In this document: positions 8,559 to 17,069 of the stretch, one piece after another
Layout of the letters: each line of letters begins with the position of its first letter
Position numbering within the stretch: the stretch's first letter is position 1
Origin: Leptospira sp. GIMC2001
Lineage (GTDB): Bacteria > Spirochaetota > Leptospiria > Leptospirales > Leptospiraceae
NCBI RefSeq assembly: GCF_028462125.1
Contig: NZ_CP115468.1
Span: 3,217,559-3,281,558, forward strand
DNA length: 64,000 nt
Reading direction: 5' to 3'
Position numbers and translations under genes: made by a program
The notes under the pieces: generated by a model
Told to the model about the DNA's origin: nothing
Databases searched by the model: none
What the model saw: only the letters and a program-made list of their open reading frames with translations

Positions 8559-11016
8559 AAAAGTATATTCCAATTTTCTAATTGTATATGCAACGAAGCA
8601 TATTCTAAGACATGTTTTTATCATCAGTGGTGTTGCCTTAGGCATTGCGCTATTCTTTTCTACTAGTTGGAATGGTATGCGTGCAGAAAGATCTTTGATA
8701 GATTTTTCATTAGGTTTTGTGGATGATGACTTTCAGGTCAAAATTACAACCAACAAAACCGTTTTCTCTGAGCAATTAATGCAAGAAATTTTTGATTCGG
8801 AAAGTTTAAGATCGATTCGAAAGATTTCACCACAATTGAGAAAAAATGCCCTGATCTATAAAGACTCTGGAGAAAATTTGCGATTGCCTATCATCGGAAT
8901 CGATTTATTTGAGGACGGATTGTTCACTGGAAAACCACCGATTGAAACTGCGAATTCAAGCCAAACTTCAACTCTTCCTGAGATTTATTTTTCGAAAGGA
9001 TTGATGGACATTCTTGGTTCAAGAGATAAGTATCAGATTCTTATCGGCGACAAAAAATTAGAATATTTGCGGAGCGAAGTTGGTATTATACATAGAGACG
9101 GTGGAATTTTTTTAGTTCAAGATTTACCTGATCTTCAAAGAAATTTAGGATTAACGCAAATGATTACTTCCATTCATTTGTATTATCCTGAAGAACTTTA
9201 TAGCTATAATGCGGAAATTCAAAAGATCACATCTAATTATGAAGATTTAAAATTAGAAACAAGACAAGATATTCTTTCCCGAGCTCAAGGCGCTTTGCGT
9301 TCATTTCGTATGAATCTCGTTGTTGTATCATTGATTTCAGTATTGATTTCCCTTTTTATGGTATCCCAGAATCTTTCTGGTTTGTATTTTCAACGAAAAA
9401 AAGAATTGGCAATTTATCGATCATTAGGTGCTAGTTTTTGGATGACTTTTCGTTTATTCTTATCACAATCACTTCTGATTGGAATTCCTGGAACGTTGAT
9501 TGGAATCTGGATCGGAATAAATTTTACAGAACTTTTGTCTATTAGTGAGACAACAGTAACTGATTCGAAACAAGTTATTTCCTATGCAAATATTCCCTGG
9601 GATTTAGTTTTCATAAGCCTATTCATCGGAATATTTGGATCTTTTATAGCAGGAATGATCCCTGCAATTCGAGCAGGTTTTATTCCTCCTGCAGGAATTA
9701 TACGCGAAGGAGATTCACAGAAAATTCCTAATCAATATTACAAATGGTTTATGTGGGTTGGAATAATTTCCATTTTACCTGGTTATGTGTTTGCATTTGG
9801 ATTTTCCAAAATACTGTTTATAGGATTCATATCGATTGGAATTATTATCCTCGGTCAGATATTTCTTTTTCCACCATTGTTTCGTTATATATCTTCTATA
9901 ATCCCTGTTTATTGGGCTACAATTAGAATTGGTATAGAAGAAATAAAAGAAAGACCGCTCGGTAATACTTTTTCGGCCGCAACTCTAATGTTATCGATAT
10001 CATTGGTATTTACTCTCACTACGCTTACTCGTAGTTATAAAACTTCACTCATTCATTGGGTTGAGTCCGAGAACCCTTTTGACTTCTCTATTGTAAATTC
10101 ATTTCATTTGGACAACGGTCTTACAGGTGGTGTATCCGCAGATATACTAAATCAATTGCGGAATTTAGAATCTATTTCGCATATTGATCCTTTCGTCATC
10201 GTGACCAATCTAGAAGTTGGCAACAAGATGTACACTCTGCACGCTTTACCTCTACCTGAGTCTAATCAAACCAATTCAATCTATATCTCCAAGAATCTGG
10301 GTTATCTAGATCAATACAAAATTGGTGACAAGATGACTCTTTCGACTCCCAAATTCGGGGATATCCAATTTACAATCACTGGAGAACGTGAACACTTCTT
10401 CTCAGAAAGAGGAACAATTATTATGGATTTGGATGTTTATGACAAATTTTTCGGAATTCAATCATTCAATTCCATACGATTGTCCAAGCAAAAAAATACA
10501 GATACAAATCTATTTCGAAAAAAAATTGAAGAAATCATTAGTGGTGATCCGCAATTAATCTTATTGGATAGCGATGGATTAAAAAATATATATCTTTCCG
10601 GATTGGACAAAGTGTTCGGAACTTTGGATTCTCTCAAATGGACAGCGGTTTTCATTTCAATACTATCCCTTTTATCTGCTGTTCTGCATGGACTTTTCGA
10701 TAAGTTGAGACTCTACGGCGTGCTTTCGATACTCGGAGCAAGTTCTAGACAAATATTCCAAGTCATGTTCTTTTCTGCATCAACTCTAACTTTGCTTGGT
10801 GGATTCATAGGAGTCCTATCCTCTTTAAGTTTGTCGCCATTGGTACTGTATGTAATCAATCGCAATGCATTTGGCTGGGTGTTGGAGTTTGATTTTCCTT
10901 GGTTTTGGATTATCTACCTTTTTCCTATTCTGATCTTTTTGGCATTTTTTGCGACATTGTTGCCTTTTTTCAAATTAAAGAGTCTTGCTACTCGCGAACT
11001 ATTAAACGAAGAATAG
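8551..11016 (+). CDS. FtsX/MacB-type ABC transporter permease
   Basis: The 821-residue membrane protein has one N-terminal helix (about residues 20-40), a large extracytoplasmic domain, three to four helices around residues 250-380, further helices near 390-460, a second extracytoplasmic domain, and three C-terminal helices. This is the layout of ABC3-type permeases with two FtsX domains in one chain. The conserved cytoplasmic turn LAIYRSLGASFW and its counterpart LRLYGVLSILGASSRQ mark the two FtsX repeats. With the ATPase encoded upstream it forms a complete exporter. LolC/E-like lipoprotein handling is one option, but the duplicated form is also common in exporters of unknown substrate. Confidence 0.88.
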   Translation: MNKKVYSNFLIVYATKHILRHVFIISGVALGIALFFSTSWNGMRAERSLIDFSLGFVDDDFQVKITTNKTVFSEQLMQEIFDSESLRSIRKISPQLRKNALIYKDSGENLRLPIIGIDLFEDGLFTGKPPIETANSSQTSTLPEIYFSKGLMDILGSRDKYQILIGDKKLEYLRSEVGIIHRDGGIFLVQDLPDLQRNLGLTQMITSIHLYYPEELYSYNAEIQKITSNYEDLKLETRQDILSRAQGALRSFRMNLVVVSLISVLISLFMVSQNLSGLYFQRKKELAIYRSLGASFWMTFRLFLSQSLLIGIPGTLIGIWIGINFTELLSISETTVTDSKQVISYANIPWDLVFISLFIGIFGSFIAGMIPAIRAGFIPPAGIIREGDSQKIPNQYYKWFMWVGIISILPGYVFAFGFSKILFIGFISIGIIILGQIFLFPPLFRYISSIIPVYWATIRIGIEEIKERPLGNTFSAATLMLSISLVFTLTTLTRSYKTSLIHWVESENPFDFSIVNSFHLDNGLTGGVSADILNQLRNLESISHIDPFVIVTNLEVGNKMYTLHALPLPESNQTNSIYISKNLGYLDQYKIGDKMTLSTPKFGDIQFTITGEREHFFSERGTIIMDLDVYDKFFGIQSFNSIRLSKQKNTDTNLFRKKIEEIISGDPQLILLDSDGLKNIYLSGLDKVFGTLDSLKWTAVFISILSLLSAVLHGLFDKLRLYGVLSILGASSRQIFQVMFFSASTLTLLGGFIGVLSSLSLSPLVLYVINRNAFGWVLEFDFPWFWIIYLFPILIFLAFFATLLPFFKLKSLATRELLNEE

Positions 11017-11060
11017 CAAAAAATTGTTGATTCTTGCCAGGAAGATAGTATCATTCGGTC

Positions 11061-11945
11061 ATGGGTCAAAAGATCAAAACCGCCATAGAACTTGCGGACA
11101 TGATCAAGGAAGAAAATCTCAACGGCAGAGATAAGATTCCTAACACAGAAACCCATATCAAAATTTGGTGTTCCCATTTCGCTCGAGATGAGAAAGACAT
11201 TCGAAAAATCTTAGACGATCTCAAAGAAGCAAAATATATATTCGTCGTTAATATTGTGATGCCAGATCCCAATCTATACCTGCCTGCAGCAAACTCTTTT
11301 GTATACACAGAAATTGGAATACTAAATGACCTCAAAAGATTTGCAGACAATCGCTTGGAAAAAATTTATGAATCCACTTTTTATAAACGCAAATCGCCCT
11401 TTCAGATCACTCGTGAGCTTTTCCCTAAAATAAAAGAATTCAACAATACACCGATGGGTAAAGCGATCAATGAATCGGTCATGATCGATGAATACATTCG
11501 TGTTCTTACAAACTCAGCATTCGAATATACGCCTGAACGAAAATTAGCAGCTCTAAAGGAAATTTATTCTGACGAGTCTGCTGATGATATTCCAGATGTG
11601 GAAGCACAAACAGTACAGAATGTCCGAGCAGTTGACCAAGTTAAAGCCAAAGAAAATGAACCTGAAAATACTCAATGGAAGAAAATTACAAATAACTTTC
11701 CAGTTGACTTTCTAGTTCGAATACATTTTCGAAAATATGAATTCGAAGTGGTAAAAAAACTGATCACGCAAGGTAAGATTCGCACAGAAGATGATCTCAA
11801 ATACATTCGCGATACTCTACAGACAATGGAAGGCCGCACTGTTCAAGATCCAATTTTAAAAAGACATATGAATGAAATGGTTGAATTACGACGACTTGCT
11901 CAAGCAAAACTCAATTTTCTAAGAACCCGTTCCAAGACGGGATAA
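11061..11945 (+). CDS. Conserved-looking hypothetical cytoplasmic protein
   Basis: The 294-residue protein is charged and lacks a signal peptide or membrane helix. Residues 1-60 look like a small helical, possibly winged-helix-like, domain. A linker near residues 170-210 is rich in Asp, Glu, Ala and Val. The C-terminal 80 residues are mostly helical and basic. I do not recognise the family. Its 3' end overlaps the converging membrane-protein gene by 35 bp. Good codon-level continuity and an ATG start after a spaced AGGAAG support it as a real gene. Confidence 0.6.
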   Translation: MGQKIKTAIELADMIKEENLNGRDKIPNTETHIKIWCSHFARDEKDIRKILDDLKEAKYIFVVNIVMPDPNLYLPAANSFVYTEIGILNDLKRFADNRLEKIYESTFYKRKSPFQITRELFPKIKEFNNTPMGKAINESVMIDEYIRVLTNSAFEYTPERKLAALKEIYSDESADDIPDVEAQTVQNVRAVDQVKAKENEPENTQWKKITNNFPVDFLVRIHFRKYEFEVVKKLITQGKIRTEDDLKYIRDTLQTMEGRTVQDPILKRHMNEMVELRRLAQAKLNFLRTRSKTG

Positions 11946-12666
11946 ATTGCGTTATCACTTGGTAGGCGAATAAAAGAAATAAAACAAATAGAACTTTTCT
12001 TTTGGTTTGGTATTGTCCGTTAAATGAATCGGATTCATTGCGATAATAATACAAAGCAATAATTATCAAATTGATATTCACGAATAGAAACCAAGTCTTC
12101 CAGTTTATAAATGCAATCCTACGACCTTCCCCAACAAATAAAACGGTAGTTAGGTAAAATAAACTTGGTGATATATAAATAAAAAATTTCTTGAATTCTT
12201 GAAGCGGAGCCTTCTCGGATCTAATGACTTTTGCTTTAGAAACTTTCCCAATTGCTTCGATCAATTGTTGAGGTTCTTGTAAATTGGTCAATGCAAGAGC
12301 ATTTTCCTGCCATTCCAATATAATTCTTGGATATGATTTGAATTGATCTACATGGATTGTCTCTAGGCCTTTTAAGTTATGCTCTAAGGTCTTAACTGAG
12401 TTTTCGTATTGGATAAGGACTTTGCCTTCTAGTTCAAAACTGGTTGCTGTAAGTAAATTGAGTTGAGCACGAAAGCTTCTATAGATAAACAACCCAATCA
12501 AAATAGCAACTGGGATAAATAAAAATAAAAATTCCTTTCTATCTAAAGACGGAATTTGGAGAAAATTCCACACAAGAAAACCAACAAATATAGTTAATAC
12601 GATCGAGAAACGAATCAATAATTTGTTTCGGAATCGATTTGTATCGTAATAAAATCTCTGAGCCAT
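11911..12666 (-). CDS. Hypothetical membrane protein with four predicted helices
   Basis: The 251-residue protein has two hydrophobic segments near residues 18-70, a soluble middle part (about 70-160), and two more hydrophobic segments near 165-240. The middle part, between helix pairs, resembles PH-like or YcxB-like cytoplasmic domains in outline, but I see no decisive motif. It ends inside the 3' end of the converging gene and lies 1 bp downstream of pyrE on the same strand, so it is probably co-transcribed with pyrE. The function is unknown. Confidence 0.6.
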   Translation of the reverse strand: MAQRFYYDTNRFRNKLLIRFSIVLTIFVGFLVWNFLQIPSLDRKEFLFLFIPVAILIGLFIYRSFRAQLNLLTATSFELEGKVLIQYENSVKTLEHNLKGLETIHVDQFKSYPRIILEWQENALALTNLQEPQQLIEAIGKVSKAKVIRSEKAPLQEFKKFFIYISPSLFYLTTVLFVGEGRRIAFINWKTWFLFVNINLIIIALYYYRNESDSFNGQYQTKRKVLFVLFLLFAYQVITQFIPSWNGFLEN

Positions 12667-12667
12667 A

Positions 12668-13282
12668 TTAGAAGAAATCAGATTTCTGAAAAATCGAATA
12701 CATTCGAATTCCGTTAGACTCTAACAATTCACGTCCACCCTCTTCACGATCCAAAATACAAATTCCAGAATTAACTGTAAGTCCAGCTTCTCGCAATGAA
12801 TCAACCGCTTTGAGAGTAGATCCTCCAGTCGTAATCACATCATCAACAACTAAGCAAGATTTTACAGCCTGGAAAAACCCTTCGATTTTCTTTTTTGTTC
12901 CATGATCTTTAGTTTCCTTTCGAACAACTAAAGGGTAAACCATTTTGCCTGATTTAGAATATTCTAATGCGATTGCGTATGAGATAGGATCAGCACCCAA
13001 TGTAAGTCCACCAACTGATTCTAGAGAGAGCCCAGATAATTCTTGGATTGTTGGGATAATGTCGATTGCGAAAACTTTTGCAAGCAGAGTCAGACGATCC
13101 GGATGTAAAGTAATTTCTTTACAATTGAAATAGTGATTGGATTCTCTACCAGATGCTAGCAGAAATGGTTTCTCTGAATAGCGATAGACATGGCTTTTCA
13201 TCAATTGAAATAATTCTTGTGCTTCTTTACTTTTTGGAATCATAGGCGACGACTTGATTTCTTCCTTTACTTTTTGCTTCAT
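12668..13282 (-). CDS. pyrE: Orotate phosphoribosyltransferase
   Basis: PyrE converts orotate and PRPP to orotidine 5'-phosphate in pyrimidine synthesis. The PRPP-binding motif SCLVVDDVITTGGS (about residues 137-150) and the lysine-rich VVRKETKDHGTKKKIEG loop are clear. The open frame starts at 13282, inside the GGDEF gene (56-bp overlap). The internal Met14 at 13243 gives an overlap of only 17 bp and a more usual N-terminus, so the true start may be there. The product is cytoplasmic and around the usual 200 residues. Confidence 0.92.
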   Translation of the reverse strand: MKQKVKEEIKSSPMIPKSKEAQELFQLMKSHVYRYSEKPFLLASGRESNHYFNCKEITLHPDRLTLLAKVFAIDIIPTIQELSGLSLESVGGLTLGADPISYAIALEYSKSGKMVYPLVVRKETKDHGTKKKIEGFFQAVKSCLVVDDVITTGGSTLKAVDSLREAGLTVNSGICILDREEGGRELLESNGIRMYSIFQKSDFF

Positions 13283-14222
13283 ACAAAGCTTTATCTGCTT
13301 TTTCGATTAGATCTATCATACTCATTTTATTTACATCTTCTGGCTGAGCCGTAGCTACTCCAATACTTATTGTCAAAATTTCATTGAAGGCGGAATGTTT
13401 GTGCTGAATTTTGAGATTGTAAATTCGATTGCATATTGTTTTTGCAAGAAGCAAGCCTCCGCTCGCATCTGTTTCGGGGAGAATAAGACAGAATTCTTCT
13501 CCACCATATCTCGCTGCTGTGTCTCGATTCCTCGTAGCTGACTCGGAAAGGACTTCAGCAACTTTTTTTAATGCAGTATCTCCAGCTTGGTGACCATATT
13601 CATCATTATAGGATTTAAAAAAGTCAACATCTAACATAAGCAAGGTGATTGGTTTCTTAGAATTACTCAACTTATTCCATTCAAATTCTAGAAACTGATC
13701 AAAATAACGACGATTGTACAAATTGGTTAGGGGATCATGGGAACTGATTTTCTCGAGAAGGCGATTCGTCATATTCAGAATTCTGGTTGTCTCAAGAAGT
13801 TCTTCTTCACGCTTTTTCCTTCGATCCATTTCATTTCTTAACCGAATGGCTGAATTCACACGAGCGAGCAACTCAAGTGGGCGTATCGGAGTTGTATTGA
13901 TATAATCCATCGCTCCTGCCTTAAAGGCCGAGTCAATAAATTCTTCATCTGAACTCGATGTAATCATAAGTATGGGAATGTCTTCGTATTTGGTTAATTT
14001 CTTTAGCTTTTCTGTTGCTTGAATACCGTTCATTCCAGGCAAAAGAATATCCATCAAAACAATATCATAAGGAACATTTTGATTGGAACTTGAATACTCC
14101 AAGCGATCCAAACCTTCTTCGGCACTGGGAACTATATCAACTTTATAAGGTAGGTTTTTATTCAGAAGCCTCTGCAGAATCATCGCTTTTTCTACAGAGT
14201 CATCAATGATGAGAATTTTCAT
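13227..14222 (-). CDS. Response regulator with GGDEF domain (diguanylate cyclase)
   Basis: The 331-residue protein makes cyclic di-GMP under control of a receiver domain. The REC domain (residues 1-125) has the acidic pair Asp7-Asp8, phospho-acceptor Asp58 in DIVLMDILLPGMNG and Lys in the TPIRP/MITSSSD region. A short coiled coil (residues 125-160) links to the GGDEF domain, whose active-site motif is GGEEF at 240-244. An RxxD inhibitory site (Arg231-Asp234) sits the expected five residues before it, so product inhibition is likely. No partner histidine kinase is adjacent. The start ATG at 14222 is clear. Confidence 0.93.
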   Translation of the reverse strand: MKILIIDDSVEKAMILQRLLNKNLPYKVDIVPSAEEGLDRLEYSSSNQNVPYDIVLMDILLPGMNGIQATEKLKKLTKYEDIPILMITSSSDEEFIDSAFKAGAMDYINTTPIRPLELLARVNSAIRLRNEMDRRKKREEELLETTRILNMTNRLLEKISSHDPLTNLYNRRYFDQFLEFEWNKLSNSKKPITLLMLDVDFFKSYNDEYGHQAGDTALKKVAEVLSESATRNRDTAARYGGEEFCLILPETDASGGLLLAKTICNRIYNLKIQHKHSAFNEILTISIGVATAQPEDVNKMSMIDLIEKADKALYEAKSKGRNQVVAYDSKK

Positions 14223-14265
14223 ATTCTGTCCCCAGTAGATAAACGGGGGACAGATAGGTCAAGTC

Positions 14266-15246
14266 TTAGAGTCTTTCTTTGTCTGTAAGTGTTCCAAGAA
14301 ATTTCACAATACTTTCAACTTCTTTGTCATCTAGCTCTTTGCCAAGTTGATGATAAGCCATAAGTTTTACGGCTTCTTCCAAGGTCTTGACGGAGCCATC
14401 ATGGAAATACGGTCCAGTGATCGCGATGTTTCTCAATGAAGGAACTTTGAAAAGGAACTTATCATCCTCTTTCTTGGTTACTGCATATCGACCCATGTCG
14501 TCTGTTTTGTAAGGATGAACTTGCCCTACTTTTCGGAAGCTATTTCCACCCAAAGCGACTCCATTATGGCAGGAAGTGCAACCATTTGCAATAAATGCTT
14601 CTAGGCCCGCTTGCTCATCTGAATTGATCGCGCGGTGATCACCACTTACGAAATCGTTCAAACGGTCTTTTGTAATGAGAGTTCTTTCGAAAGCCGCAAT
14701 GGATTCTGCTAGATTATCGTAAGTCAGCGCATTTTTTTCTTTTGGAAATGCTTTGGCAAAAAGACCTGGATATTCTTCATCCTGTGATAATCGGGAAATG
14801 ACTTCCTTTTCATTTGGCATCGCCATTTCAACCGGGTTTAGAATTGGACCTTTCGCTTGCTCTTTCAAATCTTTAGCACGACCATCCCAGAACTGGACAA
14901 AATGCAAAGATGCATTCAATACAGTTGGAGAGTTTCTATCTCCATTTTTACCGAAGGCTCCTGGAGATGTTGGAAGATTATCAACTCCGCCAGCCTTACC
15001 TTCAATATTGTGACAGCTATTGCAAGATTGGGTTTTATTCTCAGAGAGGATCGTATCAAAATATAACTTTTTGCCAAGAGCAATCCTTTCTTGAGTATCG
15101 TTCTCCGAACCTGGCGATTTGTCGGGTAACAATCCAAAATTAGCTTTTGCTTTTTTCTGCAACTCCAAGGTTTTCTCGGATGGACCGCAAAATAGCAATT
15201 GGCCACCTAATGCAACGAAAATGAAAAGAATACTTAATTGTTTCAT
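14266..15246 (-). CDS. Di-haem cytochrome c peroxidase, probably a lipoprotein
   Basis: The enzyme reduces hydrogen peroxide in the periplasm using c-type haems. Two haem-binding motifs are present, CNSCH near residue 75 and CTSCH near residue 215, with the MauG/CcpA order and length (326 residues). I chose the ATG at 15246 because it gives a signal peptide ending in a spirochaete-like lipobox (LLFC, Cys20). The longer frame to 15417 adds an unrelated extension. Haem loading needs a cytochrome c maturation system, which is not in this window. The gene is divergent from a sigma-54-driven PilZ gene. Confidence 0.9.
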   Translation of the reverse strand: MKQLSILFIFVALGGQLLFCGPSEKTLELQKKAKANFGLLPDKSPGSENDTQERIALGKKLYFDTILSENKTQSCNSCHNIEGKAGGVDNLPTSPGAFGKNGDRNSPTVLNASLHFVQFWDGRAKDLKEQAKGPILNPVEMAMPNEKEVISRLSQDEEYPGLFAKAFPKEKNALTYDNLAESIAAFERTLITKDRLNDFVSGDHRAINSDEQAGLEAFIANGCTSCHNGVALGGNSFRKVGQVHPYKTDDMGRYAVTKKEDDKFLFKVPSLRNIAITGPYFHDGSVKTLEEAVKLMAYHQLGKELDDKEVESIVKFLGTLTDKERL

Positions 15247-15427
15247 AAGCATAGTATTGGCTAAGAAATAACGAATTGCAAGAATTTTTGAACCGTGATC
15301 ACCCACACCCATGAAGAAAATAACTATGGACATATAGAGAAAAACTATATGCCTAAATTCTATACAGTATGCTACAATTTTGCAAATGATCGCTGTTCCT
15401 TTTTGCTTAGAATACAACTCTAGCTGT

Positions 15428-15443
15428 TGGCACGCTTATTGCA
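15428..15443 (+). promoter_or_regulatory. Sigma-54 (RpoN) promoter of the PilZ gene
   Basis: TGGCACG (15428-15434), four bases, then TTGCA (15439-15443) is a perfect match to the -24/-12 consensus TGGCACGN4TTGCW. Transcription should begin near 15454, leaving a leader of about 20 bases with an AAGGAG ribosome site before the ATG at 15475. Such promoters need an enhancer-binding ATPase; none is encoded here. Confidence 0.85.
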
Positions 15444-15474
15444 AAGAGTATATAGCTCTTGTAAGGAGAGATTT

Positions 15475-15816
15475 ATGAAGATAGAAAGAAGTAAAGAACG
15501 AATTTCAGCCAGTGAGATGCGAGACTTCGCAATCAAGATCTACCAAAAAAATGGTGAGCCTGAGTATATCTCCTGTTTTATTCAAAATGTATCCGAAGGT
15601 GGCATGTCTGGAATTCTAGATGAACATCTCGAACTAAAAGACGGCGATATAGTGTCCGGTGTAATCGAGGGAGATGAGTTCCAAATGAAAATTCGTTTTC
15701 AAGGTAACATTTCTTGGATTAAGGCAGATCCTAAATCTTATCGTTTCGGAATCAATTTCACAAATGAGATCATGCTACCCGATGTCTTGATAGCTAGAAT
15801 TATGGCTGTCGCTTAG
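15475..15816 (+). CDS. PilZ-domain protein
   Basis: This is a single-domain, 113-residue cytoplasmic protein expected to bind cyclic di-GMP. The PilZ hallmarks are both present: RxxxR near the N-terminus (Arg-Ser-Lys-Glu-Arg) and NVSEGGMSG, matching [D/N]xSxxG. I chose the ATG at 15475 because of the strong AAGGAG seven bases upstream; an earlier non-ATG start at 15427 would fall inside the sigma-54 promoter. The gene is monocistronic, closed by a strong terminator. It lies 1.3 kb from the REC-GGDEF gene, hinting at a local c-di-GMP circuit. Confidence 0.9.
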   Translation: MKIERSKERISASEMRDFAIKIYQKNGEPEYISCFIQNVSEGGMSGILDEHLELKDGDIVSGVIEGDEFQMKIRFQGNISWIKADPKSYRFGINFTNEIMLPDVLIARIMAVA

Positions 15817-15861
15817 GGCAAAAGTATCCTCCAATAATACTCCATCCGAGAATCTTTTTTG

Positions 15862-15893
15862 AGCTCGTCCGAAAGGGCGGGCTATCTTTTTTT
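15862..15893 (+). terminator. Rho-independent terminator of the PilZ gene
   Basis: A 9-bp stem (AGCTCGTCC at 15862-15870 with GGGCGGGCT at 15875-15883, two G-T pairs) closed by a GAAA tetraloop is followed by TATCTTTTTTT. It makes starts for the next gene inside this segment unlikely. Confidence 0.9.
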
Positions 15894-15918
15894 AAACTCT
15901 AATCCGATAATCAACCAT

Positions 15919-16848
15919 ATGGCTATTCGTCACCTCATATCCTGGCAAGATTGGTCAGACTCCGAGATCCGAGAACTACTTGATTTTGCAATCTATGTAA
16001 AAAAACACCGAGTATACTTTGCGGGACATATGCATGGGCGAACCATGGCTATGCTTTTCCAGAAAACATCTACAAGAACGCGGGTTTCTTTCGAGGCAGG
16101 AATGACAGAACTCGGTGGGCATGCAATTTTCCTAGATTGGATCGCATCCAATTTTCTATTATCCGATATTGATTTCGAAGCTGCTTACCTTTCCACAAAT
16201 GTATCCGTTATCATGGCAAGACTCAAGAAGCACGAAGATTTGCTGATTCTCAAAAAAGGATCAAGTGTTCCTCTGATCAATGGTTGCTGTAATCTATACC
16301 ATCCATGCCAATCTCTTGCAGATATATTGACAATCGCACTCGACTCTCCAAAAAAAATCGAAGAGAATCGCCTTACCTATATTGGCGTTCATAACAATGT
16401 CGCAAATTCATTGGTAGAAATCACAGCTGCTTTGGGAATGCACTTAACTCTAACAACACCCATTGCTCAGAAAGAGAGTATCTCTGAGCAAGCAATTGCA
16501 AGAGCTAAATCCAAAAACACAGTAACTTGGGAGCCGGACATAAAGAAGGCGATAAAAGATGCAGACTATATCTATACTGACACTTGGGTAGATATGGAAT
16601 TTTTCAATGATCCAAATTTTGCAAAAGCAAAAGAAGAACGCATCCAAACCATGATGCCCTATCAGATCAATGCAGACCTACTCAAACACACTGGGGCAAA
16701 AGTTATGCATGACATGCCCATTCACGCTGGATTCGAAATTACGAGAGAAGTAGTTGAGTCCGGACGATCCATTATTTTCTCACAAGCAGAGAACAGACTC
16801 GATGCTCAGAAAGCGATTATTTTGGAATTGCTAGAAAAGTCGGAGTAA
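15919..16848 (+). CDS. Ornithine carbamoyltransferase-family enzyme with unusual amino-acid-binding motifs
   Basis: The 309-residue protein belongs to the aspartate/ornithine carbamoyltransferase family. The carbamoyl-phosphate site is intact: KTSTRTRVSFEAG (residues 49-61), Arg101 and HPCQ at 128-131. The two motifs that hold the second substrate in ornithine carbamoyltransferases differ. The HCLP motif reads HDMP (264-267), and the SMG loop reads VDMEFF (about 224-229). It may still be ArgF in this lineage or may use a different amine such as an acylated ornithine. I chose the ATG at 15919; the upstream TTG would lie within the terminator of the previous gene. Confidence 0.8.
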   Translation: MAIRHLISWQDWSDSEIRELLDFAIYVKKHRVYFAGHMHGRTMAMLFQKTSTRTRVSFEAGMTELGGHAIFLDWIASNFLLSDIDFEAAYLSTNVSVIMARLKKHEDLLILKKGSSVPLINGCCNLYHPCQSLADILTIALDSPKKIEENRLTYIGVHNNVANSLVEITAALGMHLTLTTPIAQKESISEQAIARAKSKNTVTWEPDIKKAIKDADYIYTDTWVDMEFFNDPNFAKAKEERIQTMMPYQINADLLKHTGAKVMHDMPIHAGFEITREVVESGRSIIFSQAENRLDAQKAIILELLEKSE

Positions 16849-16851
16849 TGC

Positions 16852-16911
16852 GAAGTGCCTACCTTCCTCCCGACTCGCTTCGCGACAGGTCTGTGCGGAG
16901 GTAAGCACTTC
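16852..16911. repeat. GC-rich imperfect palindrome downstream of the carbamoyltransferase gene
   Basis: Arms GAAGTGCCTACCTTC (16852-16866) and GGAGGTAAGCACTTC (16897-16911) are imperfect inverted repeats, and a smaller TCGC-TTC-GCGA hairpin lies inside. The segment is visibly richer in G+C than its surroundings. It could act as a terminator-like structure without a U-run or be a copy of a dispersed palindromic repeat. No second copy is obvious in this window. Confidence 0.6.
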
Positions 16912-17069
16912 GCGCAGGGGCAGTGGATAGTAATTTTGGATAGGTATAGAAATATATTTCTAAAATAGACTATTTTGAAGTGGCAAGAATTTGGATCGAC
17001 TTCTGGAAATAATTTATTTACAGATTTACGATTAGAGTATCTAGGCACCAAACTTTTGGGAAAGCAAAT

